In this document: positions 14,251-22,048 of the stretch, in pieces
How the letters are laid out: every line of letters begins with the position of its first letter
Numbering within the stretch: the stretch's first letter is position 1
Virus record (IMG/VR): IMGVR_UViG_3300044811_000119
Location: 1 to 23,318 of that record
Source of the DNA: a virus
Reading direction: 5' to 3' (one strand)
Length of the DNA stretch: 23,318 bases
The notes under the pieces: generated by a model
The model's database searches: none
What the model was told of the DNA's origin: nothing
What the model saw: the letters and a program-made list of their open reading frames with translations, nothing else
Position numbers and translations under genes: made by a program

Positions 14251-15249
14251 ATGGGCCTTTTCGATGCATTCACCGGTGCCCCCGCGGAAGCGGCGGCGGA
14301 AGCCTCGCGCAACTATCTCGGCACCGCGCAGAACAACCTGGTCAACGCGACGGCGTTGACGCGCGATCAGATCGAGCGGCTGCTGCTCGCCGGATACGCG
14401 AATGCGGGCGGCCATCTCGGCGCCGCCTATGACGCCGCGGGCGACGCGCAGCGCGGCGGTGCCGACAGCGCGCTCGGCTATGTCGACAGCGGACTGGGCG
14501 ATGCGCTGCAGACGCTGCAGGCCGCGCGCGGCGACCTGACCGCGAACGGTGGCGCCTACGCGCCGCTTGGCGAACTCGCGGGTCGCTACGGCGAGGGATC
14601 GCGGCTCTACGCCGACGCGCTCGGGATCAACGGGGCGGAAGGAGCGGCCCGCGCCAGGGCGGCGTTCCAGGGCGGACCGGGTTGGACGACGCAACTCGAC
14701 ACGTCGGTCGACGCGCTCAACCGGCGGCGCAATGCCGCGGGCTCGCTGTTCTCCGGCAATGCCGACGCGGACGCGATCAAGCTCGGCAGCGATTACGCCG
14801 ACAAGGGATGGCAGCAATGGCTTGCCGGCCTGTCGCCCTACAATCAGCTCGAGTCGAGCGCGACCTCCGCTGCGGCGAGCGGCAATGCCGGCATCAACAG
14901 CACGCTCGCCAATCTCGGGGTCACTGAGGCGAACCTGCGCAACGATGCCGGAAAGACGCGCTCGACGATCGCTACGAACGAGGGCGTGTCGCTCGCCGAT
15001 ATCGCAAACCGCTATTACGGCGGGCTTGCGGGCCTCGATACCGCAGGAGCCGCGGCGCTTGGTGGCAACCTTTCGGAAGCGAACAAGGCGGTGATCGGCA
15101 TCGGCACGAACTTCGCGCCGCAGATCACCAAGACCTACAAGGACGCGGCCGATGCCCAGATCGCGGGCAGCGGCTTGTTCTGGAAACTGCGCCAGGATTT
15201 GGAGAAGTCCTTGATCAACGGCGCCGGGCGGGGCGGCCAACCCTGGTGA
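14251..15249 (+). CDS. DNA ejection (internal virion) protein
   Basis: This is a 332-residue, Ala/Gly-rich and mainly helical protein. The start is well defined by TAGGAGCAAGACAC before ATG 14251. The hallmark is the segment FQGGPGWTTQLDTSVDALNR (about 132-151) followed by RRNAAGSLFSGNADADAIK and YNQLES, the pattern seen in phage proteins annotated as DNA transfer or ejection proteins in short-tailed phages. An N-terminal glycine-rich amphipathic stretch (MGLFDAFTGAP) resembles membrane-active starts. Its position right after the gp10-like gene matches the P22 gp7/gp20 region, where proteins leave the virion with the DNA and form a conduit across the envelope. The exact orthologue is not assignable. 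Confidence 0.72.
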   Translation: MGLFDAFTGAPAEAAAEASRNYLGTAQNNLVNATALTRDQIERLLLAGYANAGGHLGAAYDAAGDAQRGGADSALGYVDSGLGDALQTLQAARGDLTANGGAYAPLGELAGRYGEGSRLYADALGINGAEGAARARAAFQGGPGWTTQLDTSVDALNRRRNAAGSLFSGNADADAIKLGSDYADKGWQQWLAGLSPYNQLESSATSAAASGNAGINSTLANLGVTEANLRNDAGKTRSTIATNEGVSLADIANRYYGGLAGLDTAGAAALGGNLSEANKAVIGIGTNFAPQITKTYKDAADAQIAGSGLFWKLRQDLEKSLINGAGRGGQPW

Positions 15250-15414
15250 ACAGTTCAGTGAATGCCGGGAACGATCGACGCCGCGCATAGAGCAGCAGCG
15301 CCGGCAATCCCGCAATACCCGCTCGTCCAGACAGGCGCTGGCGCATTTCACCCAGCGTATCTCGGCTTCTTCGGGGCAATTGCCGCCCGTTCTCTTATCA
15401 TTCTGGAGTTTCGC

Positions 15415-16521
15415 ATGGGCATTCTCTGGCCTCACTCGAACACCGTCGCCCGCACGAATGCGGACCGCCGCGCGCCCGGCGCGCTTGTGTATTTCTTCGA
15501 AGCCGGCACCACGACGCGGCGCACGACCTATCAGGATGCCGACCTGACCACGCCGCACGCGCACCCGGTGGTCGCGGACGCGTATGGCCGCTTCCCGGCC
15601 GTCTTCATCGATTTCGGGTCCTATCGCGAGCGGGTGAAGACTGCGGGAAACACGCAACTGTGGGACACCGACGACATTCCGAATCCGGCGCCACCCGATG
15701 CGACGGAAGGCGTGCCGGATGAGCAGTTGCTCCAGACCGGCGAGGTGTTCTTCAAATTCGCGAATGGCGTTCGCACCGGCGCGGTGCGTGCGAACGGCCG
15801 CAAGATCGGCAACGCCGTCTCGGGCGCTGACGAGCGCGCGAATGCGGACTGCGAGGCGCTGTTTATCGAACTCTACCAGTCGATGGATAACGCGGCCTGT
15901 CCGGTTTTGCCCGGCGGGCGCGGTGCCAATGCGCCGGCCGACTTTGCGGCGAACAAGACGATCACGCTGCCGGACCTGCGCGGACGCACGCCGTTCGGCC
16001 TCGAGACCATGGGCGCGGCGGCGGCGGGGCGCATGTCCTCGACCGTGCCGGGCTACGCCGCCGCGACCAACGGCACGCTGCCGGGCTACGCGGTCGGGCT
16101 CAATACGCAACAGCTCACGGTTTCAGAACTGGCGACGGTGACGCCTTCGGGCACCATTGCGCAGATCACGCCGGCCGGCACCATCGGGCAGATCACGCCT
16201 GCGGGTTCTGTATCGCCGTCGTCCTATACGCCGGCCGGCTCGGTCTCGACCTCGATCAACGGGCAGGGCTCGGGCGTTCCGATCCTCTCCGGGTCCGGGT
16301 TCAATCTTCCCGCGACCGGATCGATGTCGTTCACGCTCCTGACCGCGGCGTCATCGTTCACCGGCACTCCGCAGAACTTCTCGTTTTCAGGCACGCCGTT
16401 CACGCCGGTCTTTACCGGCACGCCGTTCACCCCTGCGTTCACCGGAACGCCGTTCGGCTCCAATGCCGCACACAACAACGTGCCGAATGCGGTGCTCGGC
16501 ACCTGGTACATCAAACTGTGA
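15415..16521 (+). CDS. Tail-collar domain fibre protein with two repeat tracts
   Basis: This is a 368-residue protein from ATG 15415, with CTGGAG upstream at 15402-15407; the longer frame from 15262 adds unlikely sequence. Residues 1-85 contain VYFFEAGTTTRRTTYQDADL and ADAYGRFPAVFID, a block common at the base of phage tail fibres. Residues 108-200 form a tail-collar domain (GEVFFKFANGVRTGAVRANG and ITLPDLRGRTPFGLETMG). The collar end (AHNNVPNAVLGTWYIKL, 352-368) is separated from it by about 150 residues. These hold repeats of TPxGTIxQI/TPAGSV (243-279) and FTGTPFTP (315-346). It is probably a trimeric adsorption fibre, and the repeats probably build a stalk loop. Confidence 0.75.
   Translation: MGILWPHSNTVARTNADRRAPGALVYFFEAGTTTRRTTYQDADLTTPHAHPVVADAYGRFPAVFIDFGSYRERVKTAGNTQLWDTDDIPNPAPPDATEGVPDEQLLQTGEVFFKFANGVRTGAVRANGRKIGNAVSGADERANADCEALFIELYQSMDNAACPVLPGGRGANAPADFAANKTITLPDLRGRTPFGLETMGAAAAGRMSSTVPGYAAATNGTLPGYAVGLNTQQLTVSELATVTPSGTIAQITPAGTIGQITPAGSVSPSSYTPAGSVSTSINGQGSGVPILSGSGFNLPATGSMSFTLLTAASSFTGTPQNFSFSGTPFTPVFTGTPFTPAFTGTPFGSNAAHNNVPNAVLGTWYIKL
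16141..16251 (+). repeat. Short coding repeats TPxGTI/TPAGSV in the collar fibre
   Basis: Four degenerate copies of a unit around T-P-A-G-[TS]-[IV] are spaced 9 to 11 residues apart. The units are near-identical in DNA (ACGCCGGCCGGC recurs), indicating recent duplication. Confidence 0.6.
16357..16452 (+). repeat. Short coding repeats F[ST]GTPFTP in the collar fibre
   Basis: Four copies of F-[ST]-G-T-P, the last three continuing as F-T-P or F-G, recur every 8 to 10 residues. The DNA of the last three (GGCACGCCGTTCAC-type) is nearly identical. Confidence 0.6.
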
Positions 16522-16530
16522 GGCGCTGAC

Positions 16531-16869
16531 ATGGCAGGCAGCATCGGAGCAATCGAAACGACTGGGACGCGTGAGACGTTCGAGCAATCGTTCGGGCTCA
16601 CCGATCCCGAGACCGGCGACGCGATCGATCTAGCCGACGTGTCGGCCATCGTGTTCGACATCATCGATGCCGAGACGCTGGCTGTCGTGCTCACGGCGAC
16701 GATCGGCTCCGGCGTCACGCTGGAAGATGACGACGACGGCGCGGTGTTCACGGTGCGGTTCGAGTCCGCGTCGATGGATATCCCGGCAAAGACCTATGAC
16801 GTCCGGTGCGTGATCACCAAGGACGGCAACGATATCGAGCTGTTTGGCACTCTCCCGGTGGTGAGCTAA
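16531..16869 (+). CDS. Small beta-rich tail-associated protein
   Basis: This is a 112-residue protein with GAGG 7 nt before the ATG. The sequence alternates beta strands and acidic turns: ETFEQSFGLTDPETGDAIDL, VSAIVFDIIDAETLAVVLTA, VTLEDDDDGAVFTVRF and YDVRCVITKDGNDIELFGTL. This is a common small phage protein type placed before fibres; the pattern resembles the N-terminal domain of BppU-like baseplate proteins that describe a value and its limits. Its stop TAA abuts the next ATG without any gap, so it is co-translated with the fibre gene and may be its attachment or chaperone subunit. The assignment is tentative. Confidence 0.55.
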   Translation: MAGSIGAIETTGTRETFEQSFGLTDPETGDAIDLADVSAIVFDIIDAETLAVVLTATIGSGVTLEDDDDGAVFTVRFESASMDIPAKTYDVRCVITKDGNDIELFGTLPVVS

Positions 16870-18108
16870 ATGACAACGATCCGCATCCAAGCACTTCCGA
16901 AGTTTCCTGCGAGCGTCGAAGCGGGCGACGGCATGATCATCACGCGCAGCGCGGGCGTGTTCACGTTCGCGGTTGATCCGGATTTCGCACCGAATTTCAG
17001 TTCGGGAACACCGTACACGGTCGGCGATTTGCTGTTCGCCGATGGCGCGAATTCGGTTGACGCGCTGGCCGATGTCGCAACCGGCAACGTGCTTTTATCT
17101 GGCGGCGCGGGCGCAGCGCCGTCCTTTGGCAAGGTCGGGCTGACGACGCATGTCAGCGGGACACTTCCTGTTGCAAATGGCGGCACTGGCGTAACTTCGG
17201 CGACCGGAACGGGAAGTGCGGTTCTATCCGTTGATCCGACCTTGACCCTGCCGAATGCGACCGGGCTTCCGATCAGCACGGGCGTTTCGGGGCTTGGCGC
17301 TGGCGTCGCCACATTCCTTGCAACTCCATCCAGCGCCAATCTGCGCAGTGCGCTTACCGATGAAACCGGCACGGGCGCAGCAGTCTTTGCAACATCGCCG
17401 AGTCTTACAACGCCTAACCTTGGTGTCGCCAGTGCGGGTTCGATAAACGGGCTCGTGATCGCAGCGAGCGCAGGATCGCTCAATATCGCTGGCGGCAGCG
17501 CGTTTGTCGTCAACAACGGGATGACGCTCGCTGCGACGCCGGGTGCGACCATCACGTTCCAGGGAACCGACACCTATGTAGGCCGATCCACGACCGACAC
17601 GCTGACCAACAAGACGTTCAACAGTGCCGCCACGGGCAACACGCTTCAGGTGAGCGGCGTTACAGTGTCGCGCGGGCAATTCCCTGGCACCAGCGCGAAC
17701 GACAATGCGACTGCCGGCAATATCGGAGAACTGATTGAAAGCAGCATTGCGTCGGGCTCCGCTGTTTCCATGACGACGGCCACGCCAGCGAATATCACAA
17801 GCATCTCCCTGACCGCCGGCGATTGGGATGTGTGGGGTAATGTCTGGATCACGCTAAATGGCGGGACGACGACGACACAGCTTATCGGTGCAATCAACAC
17901 AACGTCTGCAACTTTGCCAACCGCGCCGGGGGCTGGTGCTTATACCCAACTCAACACGGGCACAGTTGGACAGCCGTGGGGCTGGCCGGCTGGTCAACGC
18001 CGCATAAGCATCTCAGGCACGACCACTGTTTATCTTGTCGGGCAGGCCAGCTTTAGCGGCTCGACGCTCTCGATGTATGGCTATATCGGCGCACGCCGGG
18101 TTCGCTGA
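16870..18108 (+). CDS. Tail fibre protein (VANGGTG-type stalk)
   Basis: This is a 412-residue Gly/Ser/Thr/Ala-rich protein without membrane segments. The middle carries a module common in phage tail fibres: SGTLPVANGGTGVTSATGTG (about 96-115), SVDPTLTLPNATG, ATSPSLTTPNLGVASAGSI and DTLTNKTFNSAATGN. The C-terminal 130 residues are a beta-rich domain (ISLTAGDWDVWGNVWITLNG, then TTVYLVGQASFSGSTLSMYGYIGARRVR) of the type that ends fibres as a small receptor-binding jelly-roll. The ATG directly follows the preceding TAA, and its own TGA overlaps the next ATG (18108). It is probably a trimeric adsorption fibre cooperating with the spike downstream. Confidence 0.72.
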   Translation: MTTIRIQALPKFPASVEAGDGMIITRSAGVFTFAVDPDFAPNFSSGTPYTVGDLLFADGANSVDALADVATGNVLLSGGAGAAPSFGKVGLTTHVSGTLPVANGGTGVTSATGTGSAVLSVDPTLTLPNATGLPISTGVSGLGAGVATFLATPSSANLRSALTDETGTGAAVFATSPSLTTPNLGVASAGSINGLVIAASAGSLNIAGGSAFVVNNGMTLAATPGATITFQGTDTYVGRSTTDTLTNKTFNSAATGNTLQVSGVTVSRGQFPGTSANDNATAGNIGELIESSIASGSAVSMTTATPANITSISLTAGDWDVWGNVWITLNGGTTTTQLIGAINTTSATLPTAPGAGAYTQLNTGTVGQPWGWPAGQRRISISGTTTVYLVGQASFSGSTLSMYGYIGARRVR

Positions 18109-19670
18109 TGAAGATCCCCGGTCTTCCGTTTTGCCCCGACACCTCCGCGCTGGTTGCGGCGAACGCCGGCCCTGCGTCGGTCGAATGGTACAATTATTGG
18201 CGCAAGCTTGGCGATCCCGAGCGGATACCGTTCATCAGCATCGAGTTCTATGGCGCCAAACCCGACGGGTCGAATAGCTATGGCGCTTTCATCAGAGCGA
18301 AAGAGGCCGCGGTCGCGAATGGTAGCAATACCATCTTTATCCCGCCGGGAACTTGGGACATCGCGACAACCCTAGTTCTCGACCTGAGCGATTTTGCGCT
18401 CGTGGGGCTCGATCGCAAAACCACCAGAATCCGCGCGCTCGACGGCGCAGTGCTGACTAACCTGGTGCATCTCGGCGTCACATCGGGCGACAACTGGAAC
18501 ACTCAATTGTCCGTCCGGGGCATCACCTTCGACGGCAACGGGACCTGCTCCGATAGCGTCCTGAAGTCGCGCAATGTCGGGTACAGCGACATTCACGAAA
18601 TCCGCTGTACGGGCGGTTCAGGAGATGGCTTCAAAACCGAAACCCGAACCAGCGATATCAACACGCTCCAGGTTCGAAATGTCTACTCCGATATCATCGC
18701 CGATACAAACGGCGGAAATGGTATCCAAACAATCGGCGAGAAGGACGGGCAATTCGACAAACTGTTCGCCTATGGTAATACGGGCGACGGCATAATCTTC
18801 CGCGCGTTCAAATTCGGGACGACGCTTGCCGAAACGACTACCTGTGTAATCGGTACGCTGCTGGCGCGAGACAACGCTGGCGATGGCGTTGTCCTGGATG
18901 GCACCGAGAAGTTCACCATCGCGGTTATCGTCGCGACGCTTAATTTCGGTCGTGGCGTGCGTATTCGCAGCAGCGATACGGGGGTCGGCGTTGCCGGAAG
19001 CAATGCTTTCAATATGGGCCAGATCACCTGTCGAGGCAATAGGCTCGGCGGGTTTATCGCTGCCGACAACGCGCAACTGAACGGCGGACAAATCAGCAGT
19101 CTTAAGATCATCGGCGGCGCGGCAAACCCGTCTACTGCGTTCCGTCTCGATGGCGTCGCGGGCCTTCAGATCGGGCAGTTGTGGATCACCATTACTCCCG
19201 GAACGGCGATGCTGCTACAGGCCGGGACGCCGCTCGGTGGAGGTTCAAGCGTTTGTAGCAATATCTTCATCGGCAAGGCCGTTCTGACCGGCAACGGCGA
19301 CGTGGCGTCATCTGACAATCACGGCCTCAAGATCAACAACGCATGCCACGACATCGCAATCGAAACCCTGCACAGCACGAACGCGCAGACGGTCGGCGGG
19401 AATTACGAGCTATCGGTTTCAAACACTGCCGAACGCATTACGATACAGAATGCCTATCTGTCTGCCGCCAACAATGGCAACGAATACGAGAACATTGATC
19501 GGGTGACGATTGGCCGCCTCAGCCTTCGCGGTGCCGAGCCCGTTGCGCTCATTCACGCAGGAGCGCTCGTCACCGTACCCGGGCATGTTGTTCTTGCCAG
19601 GGATAGCGGCGATGGCGACTTGAAGGCGCGTTTCCCCAACGGAACCACGGCCACCGTCGCGGCCAACTGA
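18108..19670 (+). CDS. Tail spike with right-handed beta-helix (pectate-lyase-like)
   Basis: This is a 520-residue protein. A short N-terminal anchor (about 1-45) is followed by EFYGAKPDGSNSYGAFIRA and NTIFIPPGTWDIATTLVL, the standard opening of pectate-lyase-3-type beta helices in phage spikes. The central region (about 130-440) is a ladder of short strands with Asn/Asp/Gly turns (SVRGITFDGNG, YSDIHEIRCTGGSGDGFK, IGTLLARDNAGDGVVLDG, MGQITCRGNRLGGFIAADN), the mark of a parallel beta helix. Such spikes bind and often cleave surface polysaccharide; catalytic residues cannot be assigned from sequence alone. It is the most distal tail protein in the series and overlaps the fibre stop as TGATG. 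Confidence 0.78.
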   Translation: MKIPGLPFCPDTSALVAANAGPASVEWYNYWRKLGDPERIPFISIEFYGAKPDGSNSYGAFIRAKEAAVANGSNTIFIPPGTWDIATTLVLDLSDFALVGLDRKTTRIRALDGAVLTNLVHLGVTSGDNWNTQLSVRGITFDGNGTCSDSVLKSRNVGYSDIHEIRCTGGSGDGFKTETRTSDINTLQVRNVYSDIIADTNGGNGIQTIGEKDGQFDKLFAYGNTGDGIIFRAFKFGTTLAETTTCVIGTLLARDNAGDGVVLDGTEKFTIAVIVATLNFGRGVRIRSSDTGVGVAGSNAFNMGQITCRGNRLGGFIAADNAQLNGGQISSLKIIGGAANPSTAFRLDGVAGLQIGQLWITITPGTAMLLQAGTPLGGGSSVCSNIFIGKAVLTGNGDVASSDNHGLKINNACHDIAIETLHSTNAQTVGGNYELSVSNTAERITIQNAYLSAANNGNEYENIDRVTIGRLSLRGAEPVALIHAGALVTVPGHVVLARDSGDGDLKARFPNGTTATVAAN

Positions 19671-19677
19671 ACTGCGG

Positions 19678-19703
19678 TTGCACGGTCTCTCTCCGCCGTG
19701 CAA
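19678..19703 (+). promoter_or_regulatory. Hairpin between tail spike and methyltransferase
   Basis: A perfect 8-bp stem TTGCACGG/CCGTGCAA with a 10-nt pyrimidine-rich loop lies 8 nt after the spike stop. The candidate GTG start 19698 is inside it, which favours ATG 19713 as the methyltransferase start. Confidence 0.5.
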
Positions 19704-19712
19704 TCTCTGCGC

Positions 19713-20513
19713 ATGCTACGGCGCCTGCACGCGAACGGTTTCGATCAGGTAGACGCGATCCTTACCGGGCTCGCGCGCAGTGGATGGTGGCTGGAGCGAG
19801 GGGCCAAGGTTCTGGATTTCGGGTGCGGCGCCGGCGATCTCGTCTATCAGCTTCGCGATCGCGGTTTTGACGCCTACGGCTTCGACCTGTTCGACACCGC
19901 CAAGCCGCGCAGTCCCGGCGATGCGGCACTGTTCGCATTCCACGAGGTGACCCGCGTCAATCCGGCCGATACCCGCATCGCCGACGCCGACATTACGCTG
20001 CCCTATGAGACCGCGACGTTCGACCTCGTCGTCTCGATGACGGTGATCGAACACTGCTATGCGCTGGACGGCATGATGCGGGAATGCGCGCGAGTGCTGA
20101 AGCCGGGGGGCATCTCGCTACACCTATACCCGAGCCGCAACCAGGCGATCGAGCCACATTTCTTCGTCCCGTTCGGCGGACGCGTCCAGGCAGATTGGTG
20201 GCTGCTGCTGTGGGCGCGTCTCGGCGTGCGCAATGAATTCCAGCAGGCCATGACGGCGGCCGAGGCGGCCTCCCACAACCGCTTTTATCTCGATTCCGGG
20301 ATCGCGTACCGCCCCGACGCGGAGGTCATGCGTATCGCATACAATCATTTCGGGGTAGTCGCCTTCGCGGACAGGACTTTCCACCGTTCTGATCCGCTCA
20401 AGAGCAGGCTATCGAGATTGTGGGCGGCGCTGCTCAGCAAGGATGTGTGGCATCAGCTATCGCTGCTCATTCCCGGCCGCGTATTGCTGGCGAGGATGCC
20501 GAATCACCGCTAG
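19713..20513 (+). CDS. SAM-dependent methyltransferase (class I)
   Basis: This is a 266-residue protein from ATG 19713. Motif I is VLDFGCGAGDLVYQL (about residues 33-47), with the motif II acidic end at YGFDLFD (about 55-61). FDLVVSMTVIEHCYALDGMM (motif IV, post-I region) and RVLKPGGISLHLYP (motif V/VI) follow, the pattern of small-molecule or sugar methyltransferases, not of DNA methylases (no DPPY/NPPY). The C-terminal third contains substrate-domain sequence with HNRFYLDSGIAYRP. It is soluble. It follows the tail spike and ends on a CTAG palindrome shared with the convergent gene. It may alter host surface glycans or a virion glycan together with the glycosyltransferase at 10549; this is inference. 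Confidence 0.75.
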   Translation: MLRRLHANGFDQVDAILTGLARSGWWLERGAKVLDFGCGAGDLVYQLRDRGFDAYGFDLFDTAKPRSPGDAALFAFHEVTRVNPADTRIADADITLPYETATFDLVVSMTVIEHCYALDGMMRECARVLKPGGISLHLYPSRNQAIEPHFFVPFGGRVQADWWLLLWARLGVRNEFQQAMTAAEAASHNRFYLDSGIAYRPDAEVMRIAYNHFGVVAFADRTFHRSDPLKSRLSRLWAALLSKDVWHQLSLLIPGRVLLARMPNHR

Positions 20514-20758
20514 CACCATTGCTCCAGCGCGTTGATACATGCCTCTATAGGATCCGCCGGAATGTAGTTGGGGACCCGCTTGTAGACGAGCAGGGCGCCG
20601 TCGAGCGAAGCGCTGGGCCGCGAACCTGCGAGCTTCAGCCACTGGGCCGACGGCATCAATCCCTGCTTGCCGCAGACAAGATCAGCGATCTTCCGATCGA
20701 TGGCGGCTGATGCGCCGCCCGCGTGCAATTGTGCAATGATTTCGAGCGAATCCATCAT
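20510..20758 (-). CDS. Small conserved-type phage protein, unknown function
   Basis: This is an 82-residue product on the minus strand. Its TAG stop is the minus-strand reading of the CTAG whose + reading stops the methyltransferase. The start is ATG 20758, one nt after the stop of the next minus-strand gene (ATG 20755 also possible). The N-terminus is helical (MMDSLEIIAQLHAGGASAAI). The C-terminal half has SASLDGALLVYKRVPNYIPA, a pattern I associate with small proteins of rhizobial prophages, but I cannot name a family. Together with the upstream gene it forms a two-gene leftward unit embedded in the rightward late region. Confidence 0.55.
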   Translation of the reverse strand: MMDSLEIIAQLHAGGASAAIDRKIADLVCGKQGLMPSAQWLKLAGSRPSASLDGALLVYKRVPNYIPADPIEACINALEQWC

Positions 20759-20759
20759 G

Positions 20760-20936
20760 TCAGTTCGGTGTTAGCGTCGTCATGACGTGCCCCGTGGAGC
20801 ATTCGAACGTTAGAAGAATGGCGGCTGGGTTGTCCTCGGGCACTTCACTGCGAGTGAGAGTCATGAGGGCGCGGCACCGTACGCACCGGACTTCGGCTTC
20901 CTGACGCCGGGTTATTCGGTCGGGCTTCTGCCGCAT
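20760..20936 (-). CDS. Small zinc-ribbon-like protein
   Basis: Start ATG 20936 gives 58 residues; the frame is open to a TTG at 21029 (89 residues), which is possible because AGGTCACC precedes it. The core is VRCVRCRALMTLTRSEVP and AAILLTFECSTGHVMTTLTPN, that is C-x2-C and then a later single Cys and His, suggesting a degenerate zinc ribbon with one ligand replaced (CSTGH). Such small zinc-ribbon proteins are often nucleic-acid binding. It is translationally next to the gene at 20758 (1 nt apart), the two forming a leftward operon. The function is unknown. Confidence 0.6.
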   Translation of the reverse strand: MRQKPDRITRRQEAEVRCVRCRALMTLTRSEVPEDNPAAILLTFECSTGHVMTTLTPN

Positions 20937-21039
20937 GGCCGCAGGAGCATCGCTAAGGTCGCTGATTAAGTCCAGCCGTTTTCTGCGTGGACCAGGGGAA
21001 ACGCTTGGCTTCCGGCTTTTCAAATCCAAGGTGACCTAA

Positions 21040-21318
21040 ATGCGACTTATCCTCGCCACGCTGGTGATCGCCGGCGCGCTTTTGCTCTTCGTTGCCGAAT
21101 CGGTTGCGCACGCGTCCGAGGCGCCCGACCGGCTCGCCGTTGCCCAGGCGGCACCACGGCGACCACGTGTTGCACGCGGTGCGCTGCGCGATCCCGATCC
21201 AGTGCAAGGCGGCAAAGCCCCGATCGAAGCAGCGCCGAAAGTAAGGAACGATCATGACCGAGACTGCGACCGTCAGCCTGACGGGACTGAAGCTCATCCA
21301 ATCCTTCGAAGGCTGTGA
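21040..21318 (+). CDS. Small exported protein at the head of the lysis region
   Basis: This is a 92-residue frame starting 7 nt after AAGGTGA (21028-21034). Residues 1-25 are a clear signal peptide or signal anchor (MRLILATLVIAGALLLFVAES, then AHASEA with a likely cleavage after ASA-type residues). The rest is Pro/Arg/Ala-rich and presumably disordered. Its last 65 nt overlap the endolysin start in another frame, and the tail there (RDCDRQPDGTEAH) is not protein-like. The ribosome site argues for a real N-terminus. It could be a lysis accessory or holin-like protein given its place, but only one membrane segment is visible and no family was recognised. Confidence 0.45.
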   Translation: MRLILATLVIAGALLLFVAESVAHASEAPDRLAVAQAAPRRPRVARGALRDPDPVQGGKAPIEAAPKVRNDHDRDCDRQPDGTEAHPILRRL

Positions 21319-22048
21319 GAAGAAAGCCGGTCGTGGCCACTTCCGTGCCTACGTGGATCCCGTCGGCGTCCTCACCATCGGGTGGGGCCACACCAACGCC
21401 ACCGGCCGCAAGTTCTCGGCCGACAGTGTCTGGACCCAGGTCGAATGCGATGCCGCGCTGCGCGAGGACATGGCGAAGTTCGAGAGCGGCGTCCGCTCGC
21501 TGGTGAAGGTCGAGATCGAGCAGTGTCAATTCGATGCGCTGGTCTCGTTCGCCTACAATTGCGGCATCGGCAATCTGAAATCCTCGACGCTGCTGCGCAA
21601 AGTAAACCGGCGCGACTTTTCCGGCGCGGCGCGCGAGTTCGCCAAGTGGAACAAGGCGGGCGGCCGCGTGCTGAAGGGTCTCACGCGCCGCCGCGCCGCC
21701 GAGGCGACGCTGTTTCAAGGCGCCGGCTGCATCGAGGTCGACGCGCGCGAAGACGGCCCGATGGCGCAACAGGTCGATGCGCCGACGTCGCCCGGTATCG
21801 TCGAGACGACCGTCAATTCGAAGATCGGCCGCACCGGCCTGGGCCTTGGTCTCGGCGACGCGGCGCAAACGATCGACGCTGTGGGAGACGCCGCCGAGAA
21901 GGCGCAATCCGCGAAAGACACCGCCGAGTCGCTTGGCATCTGGGACATCGCAACGCAGGCGCTGCAGTCGCCGCGCGTGCTGTTCGGCGTCGCGGCGCTG
22001 ATCGCGATCGGCTTGCTGATCTGGTGGAGGCACCGCGACCATTCATGA
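21254..22048 (+). CDS. Endolysin, GH24 lysozyme with C-terminal membrane segment
   Basis: This is a 264-residue muramidase. The GH24 catalytic triad is readable: Glu19 (LIQSFEG), Asp35 (AYVDPVGVL) and Thr41 (TIGWGHT). The D to T spacing is the standard five residues, while the E to D interval is 15 residues instead of the usual eight, because a basic loop (CEKKAGRGHF) is inserted. Family sequence continues with VSFAYNCGIGNLKSSTLLRK and the basic RVLKGLTRRRAAEATLF ending of the catalytic domain (about residue 155). A linker (160-240) and a membrane segment with basic end follow (VLFGVAALIAIGLLIWW, 242-258; RHRDHS). It degrades peptidoglycan at lysis. The stop overlaps the i-spanin start as ATGA. 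Confidence 0.9.
   Translation: MTETATVSLTGLKLIQSFEGCEKKAGRGHFRAYVDPVGVLTIGWGHTNATGRKFSADSVWTQVECDAALREDMAKFESGVRSLVKVEIEQCQFDALVSFAYNCGIGNLKSSTLLRKVNRRDFSGAAREFAKWNKAGGRVLKGLTRRRAAEATLFQGAGCIEVDAREDGPMAQQVDAPTSPGIVETTVNSKIGRTGLGLGLGDAAQTIDAVGDAAEKAQSAKDTAESLGIWDIATQALQSPRVLFGVAALIAIGLLIWWRHRDHS

Noticed and set aside
14164-16110. 648-codon minus-strand open frame across the ejection and fibre genes
   Set aside because: It spans two recognisable + strand genes and a gap, has repetitive Arg/Ala composition and no motif; a compositional shadow.
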